From Laspinema palackyanum D2c (GTDB taxonomy: Bacteria; Cyanobacteriota; Cyanobacteriia; Cyanobacteriales; Laspinemataceae): DNA of 64,000 nucleotides. The stretch is taken from the NCBI RefSeq assembly GCF_025370875.1, contig NZ_JAMXFD010000029.1:20973-84972 (forward strand). The letters run 5' to 3'. A program made the translations under genes and the position numbers. This document shows, in pieces, positions 54,314 to 63,889 of this stretch (the first letter of the stretch is position 1; every line of letters begins with the position of its first letter). The notes below the pieces were generated by a model. That model saw nothing but the letters and a program-made list of their open reading frames with translations, was not told where the DNA came from and searched no databases.

Positions 54314-56383
54314 TTGAGCGAAATCGTGAATGACTTGGATGGCAAAACCTTGAGTAATAGCAACAAATCCGTGCTAGACGAACTAAGCGCCTTAATCTGG
54401 GGAACCTCTTTATTTGGAGGTAAAATTACTGGTGCTTTAAATTCTGGGATTTTAGGCCAGCTTTCCCTTGCTCAATTAAGCCATTTATTTATCATTTGGC
54501 GGAATGCTACATTTCTCCCCCAAAATTCTCGCGTGCGGCTGATATTCATCGAAGCGCTGATTAAGGGGATTATCGTAGCCCTCCACCCCTCTCAGTTTCA
54601 CCAAACTGACTTGTTTGCCCCTGCTCATCCAATCAAAGGCTCAGAGTACAGTCAAATTCAGGCATGGCTAAAACGTCGGGTTACCGCTTTACGGCAAGAA
54701 GCATTTGACAGTTATGAAAGCAAATGTTGGCTAAAAAATATTATCCAGAGTCCCGTGCTTTGTGGGAGTGCCGAAGAAATCTTGAGTTTGGACATCCGGA
54801 CTCGGAGTCACGAGCTTCAAGGCCTCAAAAAACAGATTGAAACTGAACTTTATATTGATGCTTTGCCCGAAAGAATCAGGAATGATTTTCGCTCCGATTG
54901 GTTGCCGTCGGTGAGTTTAATTTTGTCCGAAACTCTTCAAAAAAATCAACTTTTAGCAGATTTTTTGGAAGATGAAACGGAAAATTTTGCCGCTTTTCAA
55001 TGGGATGTCCTTTCTACTACTGAAGATGTCAAAGGGGTTATTAATCAAATTAAAAATATATTGGGGCATCCTCAAAATTATTTAAGCTTTATTCAAATTG
55101 TTAATTTTGACAGCGAAGCTATTTCTCAAGAGATTCAAAAATTAGACAATAAAGATTCAGGTTTATCCAGTCTAATAGAAGATGTTTCAAAAACCAATAG
55201 TCAACGGATTTCCCTGACAGATTCTAAAGTAGAAAAAGTTTTAGAACTGTTAGAAAATAGTCAGGAATTTGAAGGCTCAACCTCTAAACAAGAAAGAGTA
55301 GAAGAAGATCTGACAAATCCACCTAATTTTTCGCCGAGCCGTTTTTCTCCTGAGAGAAAACGGGTCCCTGTAGCATCGGTGGTGCTGACAGGACTCCCGG
55401 TTCCCCGTGCAGAATCCAGTTTGAATGCAATGCGCCCAATTTGGCGATGTGTCAATACTCTGAGCGGTCATTCGGACTCCGTGGTATCTGTGGCATTTGG
55501 TCAGCAAAATGGTGGCCCGGAACGGCGATCGCCTTATTTAGTAGTCAGTGGGAGTTGGGATAAAAGCATCAATATTTGGCAATTAAAAAATTTGGAACAA
55601 TCTCAGGGATTACCCGATAGCATCACCGATAATTCAGCCTCCATTTATTCGGTGGCGATTAGTCCCGATCGCCAGTTTTTAGCCACAGGTTGTGCCGATT
55701 CCACCGTTCGACTCTGGCATCTCCCAACCAATCGGCGGCTGCATATTTTAACGGGTCATTCTGTCCCCATTTATTCCGTTGCCTTTAGTCCAAATGGAGA
55801 AATTTTGGCCTCCGGTAGTGGAGACCAAACCATCAAGCTTTGGCAGGTTTCTACTGGAGAATTACTCGGCACTCTCATCGGACATTCTAGCTTTGTCTAT
55901 TCAGTCACCTTTAGTCCGGACGGGGAGCTTTTAGTCAGCGGAAGTACAGACAAAACCATTAAAATTTGGCAATTAAAAACCCAAAAATTAGTCCGGACCT
56001 TGATGGGGAATTCCCCCGTCACTTCCGTTGCTTTAAGTCCCAACAGTCACGTTTTAGCCAGTGCCAGTCGGGATGAAACCATTAAACTCTGGCAAATCCA
56101 GGGCAGTGCTTCTGACGGAGGGACCAGAGCCGCCCCGACCCGGACCTTGCGGGGTCACACCGCTGAAGTGCTTTGCGTAGCCATTAGCCCTCGATCGCCC
56201 GTATTAGCCAGTGGTTCTCATGATAAAACCATTAAGCTATGGCATTTAGAAACCGGCGAATTGATTGGCACCCTCACCGGCCATTTTGATTCCGTCAATG
56301 CCGTTGCCTTCAGTTCCGATGGTCATTTCCTCGCCAGTGGCTCTCATGACAAAACCGTGAAGATTTGGCGACCTTTTTATTAA
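54314..56383 (+). CDS. WD40-repeat protein with an uncharacterised N-terminal half
   Basis: 689 residues; no ATG is available, so it starts at TTG 54314 or GTG 54326 (NDLDGKTLSNS). The first 350 residues are largely helical with no family I recognise. A low-complexity linker leads to WD40 repeats from about residue 380, at least seven (HSDSVVSVAF, NSASIYSVAIS, HSVPIYSVAFS, HSSFVYSVTF, HTAEVLCVAIS and others). Cytoplasmic by sequence. The stop adjoins the convergent creatininase-family gene with no gap. Confidence 0.78.
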   Translation: MSEIVNDLDGKTLSNSNKSVLDELSALIWGTSLFGGKITGALNSGILGQLSLAQLSHLFIIWRNATFLPQNSRVRLIFIEALIKGIIVALHPSQFHQTDLFAPAHPIKGSEYSQIQAWLKRRVTALRQEAFDSYESKCWLKNIIQSPVLCGSAEEILSLDIRTRSHELQGLKKQIETELYIDALPERIRNDFRSDWLPSVSLILSETLQKNQLLADFLEDETENFAAFQWDVLSTTEDVKGVINQIKNILGHPQNYLSFIQIVNFDSEAISQEIQKLDNKDSGLSSLIEDVSKTNSQRISLTDSKVEKVLELLENSQEFEGSTSKQERVEEDLTNPPNFSPSRFSPERKRVPVASVVLTGLPVPRAESSLNAMRPIWRCVNTLSGHSDSVVSVAFGQQNGGPERRSPYLVVSGSWDKSINIWQLKNLEQSQGLPDSITDNSASIYSVAISPDRQFLATGCADSTVRLWHLPTNRRLHILTGHSVPIYSVAFSPNGEILASGSGDQTIKLWQVSTGELLGTLIGHSSFVYSVTFSPDGELLVSGSTDKTIKIWQLKTQKLVRTLMGNSPVTSVALSPNSHVLASASRDETIKLWQIQGSASDGGTRAAPTRTLRGHTAEVLCVAISPRSPVLASGSHDKTIKLWHLETGELIGTLTGHFDSVNAVAFSSDGHFLASGSHDKTVKIWRPFY

Positions 56384-57130
56384 TTATTCAGCCTTGACAA
56401 ACTCTAAATAAGATCGAGTTAACTCTTGAACTGCTAAATCATACAATTGCTTTCCATGTTCAGGGGTGGCTAAAGCTGGATTAGAACCCATTCTGCCATC
56501 GGGATATTTGCGGCGAAAATCTACCGCACCATAAATCGGATAACCGGAAGCTACCTGTTTGGATAAGGGAGCGGTTTTAATCGATTCAGGATAAACATAC
56601 TGGGTGAGCGCAACTTCGCTAGGAGTAGCATGAGAACCTTCTTCATTCCCATATAATTCTTTAGCAAGTTTATAAACTGAACTGCAAGTAAACCAATTGG
56701 CAATTTGGCACTGGATAGAGTCGCCATTGGGGAGGTTTAAACCCCCGATGGTATGATAGCTTTCCGAAAAGGCTGCTTTGAGGGTGGCGATATTTCCGCC
56801 ATGTCCATTAATAAAGAAAAATTTGGTAAATCCCGCCTGAGCTAAACTGGTGAGATAGTCCTGAATCACCAGAATTAAGGTACTGGGACGGAGGCTGATG
56901 GTGCCGGGAAAAGCGGTATGATGCAACGCCATTCCTACATTAATCGTGGGACCTACGACAGCCTGGGTTGCTTCCCCAACTCCTCGGGCGATCGCCTCGG
57001 CACAAATCGCATCGGTGCCAATTAATCCCGTAGGGCCATGTTGTTCCGTCGAACCAATGGGTAGAATGATTCCACTGTGTTCCTTGAGATAGGCTTCGAC
57101 TTCAGGCCAGGTACTTAAGTGCAGTAACAT
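56384..57130 (-). CDS. Creatininase/creatinine-amidohydrolase family protein
   Basis: 248 residues. ILPIGSTEQHGPTGLIGTDA carries the metal-binding Glu, His and Asp, and FFINGHGGNIATL the second His, so the two-metal site is complete. Family members hydrolyse creatinine, formamides such as ArfB substrates, or mycofactocin peptides. Function in cyanobacteria is unknown. It ends next to the WD40 gene on the opposite strand with shared intergenic space of zero. Confidence 0.83.
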   Translation of the reverse strand: MLLHLSTWPEVEAYLKEHSGIILPIGSTEQHGPTGLIGTDAICAEAIARGVGEATQAVVGPTINVGMALHHTAFPGTISLRPSTLILVIQDYLTSLAQAGFTKFFFINGHGGNIATLKAAFSESYHTIGGLNLPNGDSIQCQIANWFTCSSVYKLAKELYGNEEGSHATPSEVALTQYVYPESIKTAPLSKQVASGYPIYGAVDFRRKYPDGRMGSNPALATPEHGKQLYDLAVQELTRSYLEFVKAE

Positions 57131-57366
57131 CTAGGGTGCTGGTTCAAGTGATAAAAGTGCGCGTTAAATGGATTCGATGGGATTTCAACCGGAGTTGCCA
57201 TCAAGCCTGGATATTCTACCATTTTTAGGGGTAAATAGCGGCGTAAAAAAGTGGCGATCGCCCCTTTAACCTTCAATCGGTAAATTTGGATACCCTGACC
57301 GAAACACTTTTCATGGCCGTTTTGTTGTAACAATGGAAATGATATTAATCACAACAATCATTAATC

Positions 57367-58119
57367 ATGTTTTCTGTGGAAGCAACCAAAACCCTTCCTA
57401 GGGCAGAATTCAGCAAAAATCATCGGATTTTAGTCGTAGAAGATGAAGACCTGATTCGGGAAATGCTGGTTTTAGCCTTAGAGGAGGAAGGTTACGAAGT
57501 CAGCATTGCCGCAGATGGGCAGAGCGCCCTCAACAGTTTGTATCGAGCCGAACCCGTCTCAACGGATTTTCCCTTTGACTTAATTGTTTTAGATATCATG
57601 CTCCCCCAAGTCAACGGACTAGATTTGTGTCGCCTCCTCCGTCAACAAGGGAACCCCGTGCCGATTTTGATTTTGAGTGCCAAAGGCAGTGAAACGGACC
57701 GGGTATTAGGGTTAGAAGTAGGGGCAGATGACTACCTCACCAAACCCTTCAGCATGAGGGAGTTTATTGCGCGATGTCGCGCTTTGTTCCGTCGTCAACG
57801 TCTGAATGGGTTAATGGATCCACAAGTCTTGCGATTTGGAGAGATTACGTTATATCCCCAGGAATGTCGAGTCATGGTCTCCACGGAAGAGGTTAACTTA
57901 TCTCCGAAAGAATTTCGCCTGATTGAGTTATTTATGAGCTATCCCCGGCGGGTGTGGTCCCGGGATCAGTTACTCGATCGCGTCTGGGGTCCGGATTTTG
58001 TCGGAGATAGTAAAACCGTTGATGTTCATATCCGATGGTTGCGCGAAAAATTAGAGCGGGATCCCTCCCAACCCGAGTACATCATTACCGTTAGGGGATT
58101 TGGGTATCGGTTAGGTTAA
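57367..58119 (+). CDS. sphR: Phosphate-responsive regulator SphR (PhoB-like)
   Basis: 250 residues. Receiver domain (HRILVVEDEDLIREMLVLAL, phosphoacceptor aspartate in LIVLDIMLP, lysine in LTKPFS) and winged helix (EEVNLSPKEFRLIELF, VDVHIRWLREKLERD). Followed by the kinase gene sphS, phoU and phoX, so this is the phosphate-starvation regulator. Upstream, ATTAATCA occurs twice 16 bases apart (57344-57351 and 57360-57367); no clear Pho-box tandem was recognised. Confidence 0.88.
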   Translation: MFSVEATKTLPRAEFSKNHRILVVEDEDLIREMLVLALEEEGYEVSIAADGQSALNSLYRAEPVSTDFPFDLIVLDIMLPQVNGLDLCRLLRQQGNPVPILILSAKGSETDRVLGLEVGADDYLTKPFSMREFIARCRALFRRQRLNGLMDPQVLRFGEITLYPQECRVMVSTEEVNLSPKEFRLIELFMSYPRRVWSRDQLLDRVWGPDFVGDSKTVDVHIRWLREKLERDPSQPEYIITVRGFGYRLG

Positions 58120-58218
58120 AAGCGGCGATCGCTTCTACTGCCTCCTGGGGTTACCTCTGGCGACCATCCCCCAATTGCTTATATCATGAGACGAAGAGCG
58201 TTAGAAATCTTTTCAAAG

Positions 58219-58241
58219 TCCCTCTCCTCTGAGGAGAGGGA
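58219..58241. repeat. Near-perfect hairpin in the sphR-sphS gap
   Basis: TCCCTCTCCTC and GAGGAGAGGGA pair across one base, 11 bp each. A related AGGGAGAGG follows. This type of CCTCTCC palindrome is common in cyanobacterial intergenic DNA. It could attenuate transcription from sphR into sphS. Confidence 0.7.
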
Positions 58242-58379
58242 TTTAGGGAGAGGTTCCGATCGCCGAAGTTGATCCCCAATCATCAACGACTAGAGCTTGC
58301 TGGATTCATAATGGCTGAACCCGATGGCGCTGTGGGGTCAATCACTTTCAGCAAAAGCGCTCTATATTGAGGAAGCGAA

Positions 58380-59750
58380 ATGGCTATCGTCGCATTTTTC
58401 TTGGGCCTAGCTGTGGGAATTGGATTTTGGCTGTGCCAGCAGTTTTGGATGCGCCAGCAGTTACAGCAATGGTTGGGGGGCTTGCCGATCGATTCCTTTG
58501 GCTTATATATGCCAATCATGTCTCGATTGCGGAGAGTGATCGCTTGGATGAAACAAGAGCGACAACAGTTAGAGGCCCAGGTAGAAGAGGGACGGCAATT
58601 ATTACAAGTTGCTCCCGTCGGGTATCTCCAGGTTGATGAAGAAAACCAATTAGTCTGGTGCAATTCCCAAGCGCAGGAGATCCTCCAGATTCAGAAGTGG
58701 GAACCGAGTTCCCCCCGTTTATTACTGAAGTTCGTGCGTTCTTATGAATTGGATCAGCTCATTGACAATACTCGACAACAGCAAAAAGCGCAGATGCGAG
58801 AGTGGGTGTTTCATCCCGCTTGTCAAAATGGGTCAGAAATGGGCAAAACGCGATCGCTCACCTTACGCGGCTATAGTTGGCCCTTGCGCGAGGGACAAGT
58901 CGGAGTATTTTTAGAAAATCGCCAACCCCTAGTCACCCTGGCGCAAAACCGCGATCGCTGGATGAACGATTTAGCCCACGAACTAAAAACTCCCCTCACC
59001 AGTATTAGCTTAGTGGCTGAAGCCTTACAAGGCCGGTTAGAGCCTCCCTGGAGTCAGAGAGTTGAGCGGTTATCGGGAGAAACAAATCGGCTGATTAAAC
59101 TGGTTCAAGACTGGCTCGAACTGACTCATTTGGAAGTAGATCCCGGGGATAAACTGGTGATCAAATCCGTGGAACTCTGTGCCTTGATTCAGTCGGTCTG
59201 GCAAACCCTAGAACCATTAGCCCGTCAGAAACAGATTAATTTTGAGTATTCTGGACCGGAACAGGTAAGGATAGAAGCCGATGAGTCCAAACTCTACCGA
59301 GTCTTTTTGAATATCCTCGATAATAGTATTCGGTACAGTTCCCCCCAGGGAAAAATTCAAGCCATAATCGCAACTGAGATTTTGGGCGAGCGTAGCCCTC
59401 ATCGCCAGCCAACCTGGGAACGAGAAATTGTCCAAATTGATATGATCGATTCAGGATCGGGCTTTAGTCCGTCGGATATCCCTTATATCTTCGATCGCCT
59501 CTACCGAGGGGACCCAGCCCGCGCGAGACAGTCCCTTGACCCGACTCAAAGCCAGGGGAAAGCCTATTCCACCAGTCCCGGATCGGGTCTAGGGTTGGCG
59601 ATCGCCGAACAAATCATCACAGCCCACGGAGGCACCATTAAAGCCAGCAATCATCCTGACACCGGGGGAGCTTGGTTGCAACTGCGACTCCCCTGCGATT
59701 CTCGTTCCGATCGCGAAGCGTCTCGGAACGTTCTCCATCCCAACCCCTAA
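58380..59750 (+). CDS. sphS: Phosphate sensor histidine kinase SphS (PhoR-like)
   Basis: 456 residues. One N-terminal membrane-associated helix (AIVAFFLGLAVGIGFWL), a PAS-like domain (about 75-185), HisKA with the phosphoaccepting histidine in LAHELKTPLTSI, and the HATPase with NILDNSIRYS, DSGSGFSP and GSGLGLAIAEQ. GAGG lies seven bases before ATG 58380. In Synechocystis the SphS N-terminus and SphU (PhoU) keep the kinase silent in high phosphate; both are present here. Confidence 0.9.
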   Translation: MAIVAFFLGLAVGIGFWLCQQFWMRQQLQQWLGGLPIDSFGLYMPIMSRLRRVIAWMKQERQQLEAQVEEGRQLLQVAPVGYLQVDEENQLVWCNSQAQEILQIQKWEPSSPRLLLKFVRSYELDQLIDNTRQQQKAQMREWVFHPACQNGSEMGKTRSLTLRGYSWPLREGQVGVFLENRQPLVTLAQNRDRWMNDLAHELKTPLTSISLVAEALQGRLEPPWSQRVERLSGETNRLIKLVQDWLELTHLEVDPGDKLVIKSVELCALIQSVWQTLEPLARQKQINFEYSGPEQVRIEADESKLYRVFLNILDNSIRYSSPQGKIQAIIATEILGERSPHRQPTWEREIVQIDMIDSGSGFSPSDIPYIFDRLYRGDPARARQSLDPTQSQGKAYSTSPGSGLGLAIAEQIITAHGGTIKASNHPDTGGAWLQLRLPCDSRSDREASRNVLHPNP

Positions 59751-59856
59751 AATTCTGTGTCCCCAACTGCCATCCGGTCAAACGTATCCCCTAATACCGT
59801 TTTTAGAACCCGTTTTGTCAAATTATTAACCATTTGTAGAGTTATTTTTAAACCCA

Positions 59857-60540
59857 ATGGCTAGTCAAGCCGGACTCTCTGCTTCGTCCTATAGTAAAAA
59901 TTCTAGATTGACTCATTTTAGGCGGAAAGTAAAACGCTTAGAGCGCGATATCTTGCGGATGGGTGCCTTAGTGGAAAATTCTTTCCGGCTAAGTCATCAA
60001 GCTTTATTTGCCCGAGATTTGTCCGCTGCCGAAGCAATTCCCTTACTCGACAAACAAATCGATCGCTTTTATCGGCAAATCGAAGCCGAATGTGTCATGC
60101 TCATGACCTTGCAAGCCCCCGCCGCAATGGACTCCCGGTTACTCGGGGCCTTTATGCAGCTCGTCCGAGACCTCGAACGAATTGGTGACTATGCTCAAGA
60201 TATCTCCGAAATTGCCGTTCAACTCTTTCCCTATCCCCCCCATCCCTGTATGGCGGAAATTGAGGAAATGTCCCACCAAGCTAGAGCAATGCTGGCAACC
60301 AGTCTCGTCGCCTTAGCCGATCTCGATGCCGAAGTGGGTCAACGGATCAAGCAACTCGACTCGATTGTAGATGATGCTTATCATAACCTTTACCAGATCT
60401 TAGCCAATCAGCGCGATATTAAAGGAGTGGTTGAACCGCTGTTATTAATGGCATTACTGATTCGCCATCTTGAACGAATGGCGGATCATGCGACCAATAT
60501 TGGCCAGCGAGTCTCCTATATCGTCACAGGTCATCGATGA
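59857..60540 (+). CDS. phoU: Phosphate signalling negative regulator PhoU/SphU
   Basis: 227 residues, mostly helical, in the two-repeat form of PhoU. The conserved pieces are QLVRDLERIGDYAQDISEIA and LLIRHLERMADHATNIGQRV (the E/DxxxD metal-binding repeats). Represses SphS under phosphate plenty in cyanobacteria. Its stop overlaps the phoX start by four bases (ATGA), linking the two translationally. The pst transporter genes are not in this window. Confidence 0.9.
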   Translation: MASQAGLSASSYSKNSRLTHFRRKVKRLERDILRMGALVENSFRLSHQALFARDLSAAEAIPLLDKQIDRFYRQIEAECVMLMTLQAPAAMDSRLLGAFMQLVRDLERIGDYAQDISEIAVQLFPYPPHPCMAEIEEMSHQARAMLATSLVALADLDAEVGQRIKQLDSIVDDAYHNLYQILANQRDIKGVVEPLLLMALLIRHLERMADHATNIGQRVSYIVTGHR

Positions 60541-62792
60541 TGAATATCAAACGTCGAGAATTCTTGCTGTTTTTGAGTGGATTTGCCGGAACGGTTGCCC
60601 TGAGTTCCCTCCAATCTTGTAATTTCCCCGGATTACAGTCATCACCCAAGAGTCTCAATTTTAAGCCCCTCAAAGGTCCTTTGCCAGTTCCCACCGATGG
60701 CATTGCACCCGCTCAACAAATCGCCGAGTACAGTAGCTATGAGGTCCTCGACGATCTAGTTCTTCCCGAGGGGTTTACTTACGATGCGATCGCCCAATGG
60801 GGAGACCCGGTGGGCGATTCTCGTTTTGGCTATAACAATGATTATCTCTCTTTCATAGAAACGGCTCCCAATGAAGGATATCTAGTCATTAATTTTGAAT
60901 ATGTCAGCGCCAGTACCTGGATGCAGACCTATCCCTTAGTAATTCAAAAACCCTTGCCGTTAGAAGAGGTTAAGGCGGGAATGTCTACAGATTCTAGGGG
61001 AGAAACACCCTCTGTGATTAACGCCTTTGCACTTCCCAATAGCAACCCACTCAAAGCCCAAATTCAGCAAATTTGTGAAGAAGCCTTAATTGATCAGGGA
61101 CTCGGGGTGATTTCCTTACGCCAAACCCCGGAAGGCCAATGGGAACGGACCAATTCCCCGGCAGACCGACGGATTACTGGCATTTCTGGGTTAAAAGATG
61201 GCCGCTATTTAAAAGTTACTGGTCCTGGTGTCAAGATTTTTCAGAAACAGCAGGTACAAGGGTATCGCGATGGATTGGGCGATCGCATCATTGGCACTTT
61301 TGGCAATTGTGCCGGTGGGACTACCCCCTGGGGAACGGTATTGAGTGCGGAGGAAAATTTCCAATCTCAAGTTTCTGAACCTGTCTATGCCGATGGCTCC
61401 TCTTTCGATCCAGGGGAGGTATCTTTTAACTTGGCAGATAATCGTCTGCACGGACAAGGCAATGTATTTGGGTTAGCTGGGAATAAATATGGATGGATCG
61501 TAGAAATTGACCCCACCGACCCCAATGACTATGGGACCAAGCACACTTGGTTGGGACGCTATCGCCATGAAGCTGTCGGAGTAAGGGTGGAGTCGGGTAA
61601 ACCCTTGGCGTTTTATTCGGGATGCGATCGCCAGGGGGGTCACCTTTATAAGTTTGTCAGTCAAGGAGTTGTCACCAATCCCACGGATAAAGGTAACTCC
61701 CAATTATTGGCCGAGGGTCAACTCTATGGAGCGAAGTTCAACCCGGATGGAACGGGAAATTGGATTCCCCTGACTCCGGAAACGGCGATCGACCCCCAAC
61801 TCCCCAGTCAATTGGTGGGGAATGTCATCGCTTTACCCCAACGGCAACCGCCAACTACCGCAAGACAGCGGAATCAACCCCAAGGTGGTTATTTCATTGG
61901 CGATCGCGACCAACAGATCCAGTCCTTTAAACAACAGTTCAAAACCCTCAATGACCTCTATGTAGGCAACCCCGAAGAAAAACAAGGGGCCATTTTAATC
62001 GATGCTCACTATGCGGCTAATGCTGCTGGCGTCACCTGCACCGCCCGTCCAGAAGATACCATCATTGCTCCCGATGGTTCCCTCTATATCGCTTTTACTG
62101 CCGGAGGGTCCGCAACCGAAGGAGGCCCCGATAACCGCATCTTTACCGGACCCAATGGCGAAACTCCCTATCCCTTTGGCTGGATTTTCCGCCTCCAGGA
62201 AGACAGCAACGAACCCGCTTCCCTCTCCTTTACTTATGAAAAATTAGCCCTCGGCGGTGAACCCGCCCAAGGGGGAGTAGGATTCTCTAACCCAGATAAT
62301 CTATTAGTAGATTCTGGAAATAATCTCTGGATGGTGACGGATATGAGTACCGGGGGACTCAATCGCCCTGTTCCTTCTCGGGTGGATGACTCGGGACAGG
62401 CGATCGCTCTTGCCCAGCAAATGGGCATCTTTGGCAATAATTCCATCTGGTTCATTCCCACCTCGGGACCCGAAGCTGGCAAAGCCTATTTATTCGGGTT
62501 GGGACCAATGGAGTGCGAAACAACCGGGCCATTTTTAACCCCAGACGAACGCACTCTATTTTTAGCCGTGCAACATCCCGGTGAAACCAATGGAATCCGG
62601 ATGAATCGAGCCACAGAAACGCGGGAGTTCGCCATGCTGACTGTAGAGGGAGAGGAATTTATCCAAACTCGTCAGGTCCCGTTGGGTTCAAACTGGCCGA
62701 ATAAAGGACCCAATGACCCCCCGATACCAGCGGTTGTCGCGATTCGCCGTCTGGATTCCCAGGCAATTCCGCCAAGGATGACTTCTATATAG
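60537..62792 (+). CDS. phoX: PhoX-family alkaline phosphatase, Tat-exported
   Basis: 751 residues of the calcium/iron-dependent PhoX (DUF839) family, which hydrolyses phosphate esters outside the cell. KRREFL (residues 5-10) and the hydrophobic LLFLSGFAGTVALSSL form a twin-arginine signal. A cysteine at 28 after SLQS may be a lipobox, so it could be membrane-anchored. DUF839 signatures include GTFGNCAGGTTPWGTVLSAE and GRYRHEAVGV. It is translationally coupled to phoU and so sits in the phosphate-starvation group with sphR/sphS. Confidence 0.9.
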   Translation: MMNIKRREFLLFLSGFAGTVALSSLQSCNFPGLQSSPKSLNFKPLKGPLPVPTDGIAPAQQIAEYSSYEVLDDLVLPEGFTYDAIAQWGDPVGDSRFGYNNDYLSFIETAPNEGYLVINFEYVSASTWMQTYPLVIQKPLPLEEVKAGMSTDSRGETPSVINAFALPNSNPLKAQIQQICEEALIDQGLGVISLRQTPEGQWERTNSPADRRITGISGLKDGRYLKVTGPGVKIFQKQQVQGYRDGLGDRIIGTFGNCAGGTTPWGTVLSAEENFQSQVSEPVYADGSSFDPGEVSFNLADNRLHGQGNVFGLAGNKYGWIVEIDPTDPNDYGTKHTWLGRYRHEAVGVRVESGKPLAFYSGCDRQGGHLYKFVSQGVVTNPTDKGNSQLLAEGQLYGAKFNPDGTGNWIPLTPETAIDPQLPSQLVGNVIALPQRQPPTTARQRNQPQGGYFIGDRDQQIQSFKQQFKTLNDLYVGNPEEKQGAILIDAHYAANAAGVTCTARPEDTIIAPDGSLYIAFTAGGSATEGGPDNRIFTGPNGETPYPFGWIFRLQEDSNEPASLSFTYEKLALGGEPAQGGVGFSNPDNLLVDSGNNLWMVTDMSTGGLNRPVPSRVDDSGQAIALAQQMGIFGNNSIWFIPTSGPEAGKAYLFGLGPMECETTGPFLTPDERTLFLAVQHPGETNGIRMNRATETREFAMLTVEGEEFIQTRQVPLGSNWPNKGPNDPPIPAVVAIRRLDSQAIPPRMTSI

Positions 62793-62838
62793 ATATAGAC
62801 AACAAAGATGGAGCGACGAATTTGAGTCCCCTGCATTT

Positions 62839-62867
62839 GAAAACAGGCGCTTCAAGCGCCTGTTTTC
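62839..62867. terminator. Bidirectional terminator between phoX and nadC
   Basis: GAAAACAGGCGC and GCGCCTGTTTTC form a 12-bp stem with a TTCAA loop. The A-run and T-run make it work on both strands for these convergent genes. Confidence 0.9.
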
Positions 62868-62870
62868 GGT

Positions 62871-63854
62871 TTACCCTCTAATTTTCATACTCAAGTCCAA
62901 CCAAGTCGATCGGGTAATTGGCGCGCTGGTGGAGATGTAGTCCACTCCGGTTTCCCCAACTGCGCGGATTGTTTCTAGGGTGATGTTGCCAGAGGCTTCA
63001 ATGGAGATCCGCTCGTTATGCTGACGAATCAGAGGGACCGCTTCCTTCATCCGCTCAACCTTCATGTTGTCCAACATAATAATGTCGGCTCCATGTTGGA
63101 GGGCTTCTTCTACATCCTTTAAGGTTTCTGTTTCGACTTCTACCGTTAACGGATAGGGAATTTGGGACCGGACTCGGGCGATCGCCGCTCCAATTCCTCC
63201 GGCTGCGACAATATGGTTGTCCTTAATCATGACAGCATCATCCAATCCCATGCGGTGGTTTCTAGCTCCCCCAACTTGAGTCGCATATTTTTCTAAGAGT
63301 CTCAGTCCCGGGGTAGTTTTGCGCGTATCCACCAGTTGCACCGGCAAATCTGCAATTTTTTCCACATACTTCCGAGTCAAGGTGGCAATGCCGCTCAAAC
63401 GCATCACCAGATTTAGAGCAACTCGTTCTCCCGTCAGCAGAGCATTCACGGGGCCAGTAATTTGAGCGACCACCTGTCCGGGCTGGCAATACTCCCCTTC
63501 CGCGATCGTGGGAGTGAAGTCCACAGAGGAATCTAAAAGACTAAAGATGCGACGGGCGAAGGGTAATCCCGCCACTGCTCCCGGTTCTTTGACAATCCAT
63601 TCCGCTCTTCCTGGGGGAGCTTCCTCTATATAGATAGCGCTCGTGGTGCGATCGCCTCGACCAATATCCTCTAATAACCATCCCTGAAATAGAGGGTCCA
63701 ACACAATCCAAGGGGGCAATACAGCTTGAGAATTTACTGCGATCGCCCCCTTGGACTTTCCTGTCTTAGGAAATACCAAATTTCTTTCCAACTGAAACTC
63801 CTTCCCTGTATGGCTTTCAGACTTTTCCCAAAAAAAGTCAAAAATTTTCCTCAA
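62871..63854 (-). CDS. nadC: Nicotinate-nucleotide pyrophosphorylase (carboxylating)
   Basis: Makes nicotinate mononucleotide from quinolinate and PRPP in NAD synthesis. LLEDIGRGDRTTSAI, VDTRKTTPGLRLLEKYAT, GGARNHRMGLDDAVMIKDNH, IMLDNM and EASGNITLETI are all standard NadC motifs. No ATG precedes the conserved region. The frame opens with TTG 63854; TTG 63779 is an alternative and gives 302 residues, nearer usual NadC length. The extra N-terminus (RKIFDFFWEKSESHTGKEF) resembles no NadC I know. Confidence 0.92.
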   Translation of the reverse strand: MRKIFDFFWEKSESHTGKEFQLERNLVFPKTGKSKGAIAVNSQAVLPPWIVLDPLFQGWLLEDIGRGDRTTSAIYIEEAPPGRAEWIVKEPGAVAGLPFARRIFSLLDSSVDFTPTIAEGEYCQPGQVVAQITGPVNALLTGERVALNLVMRLSGIATLTRKYVEKIADLPVQLVDTRKTTPGLRLLEKYATQVGGARNHRMGLDDAVMIKDNHIVAAGGIGAAIARVRSQIPYPLTVEVETETLKDVEEALQHGADIIMLDNMKVERMKEAVPLIRQHNERISIEASGNITLETIRAVGETGVDYISTSAPITRSTWLDLSMKIRG

Positions 63855-63860
63855 AAACGC

Positions 63861-63889
63861 TTGACAAACCCTAGTGGGTTAGTTAAAGT
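63861..63889 (+). promoter_or_regulatory. Strong sigma70-type promoter firing out of the window
   Basis: TTGACA (63861-63866) is a perfect -35 box, with a 17-base spacer and a TAAAGT -10 box (63884-63889). The spacer contains the inverted repeat AACCC/GGGTT (63867-63880), a possible operator. The downstream sequence to 64000 has no open frame and is rich in AGAACC/GAAACC-like words as in rRNA leaders. It also overlaps the possible nadC start region on the other strand. Confidence 0.5.
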
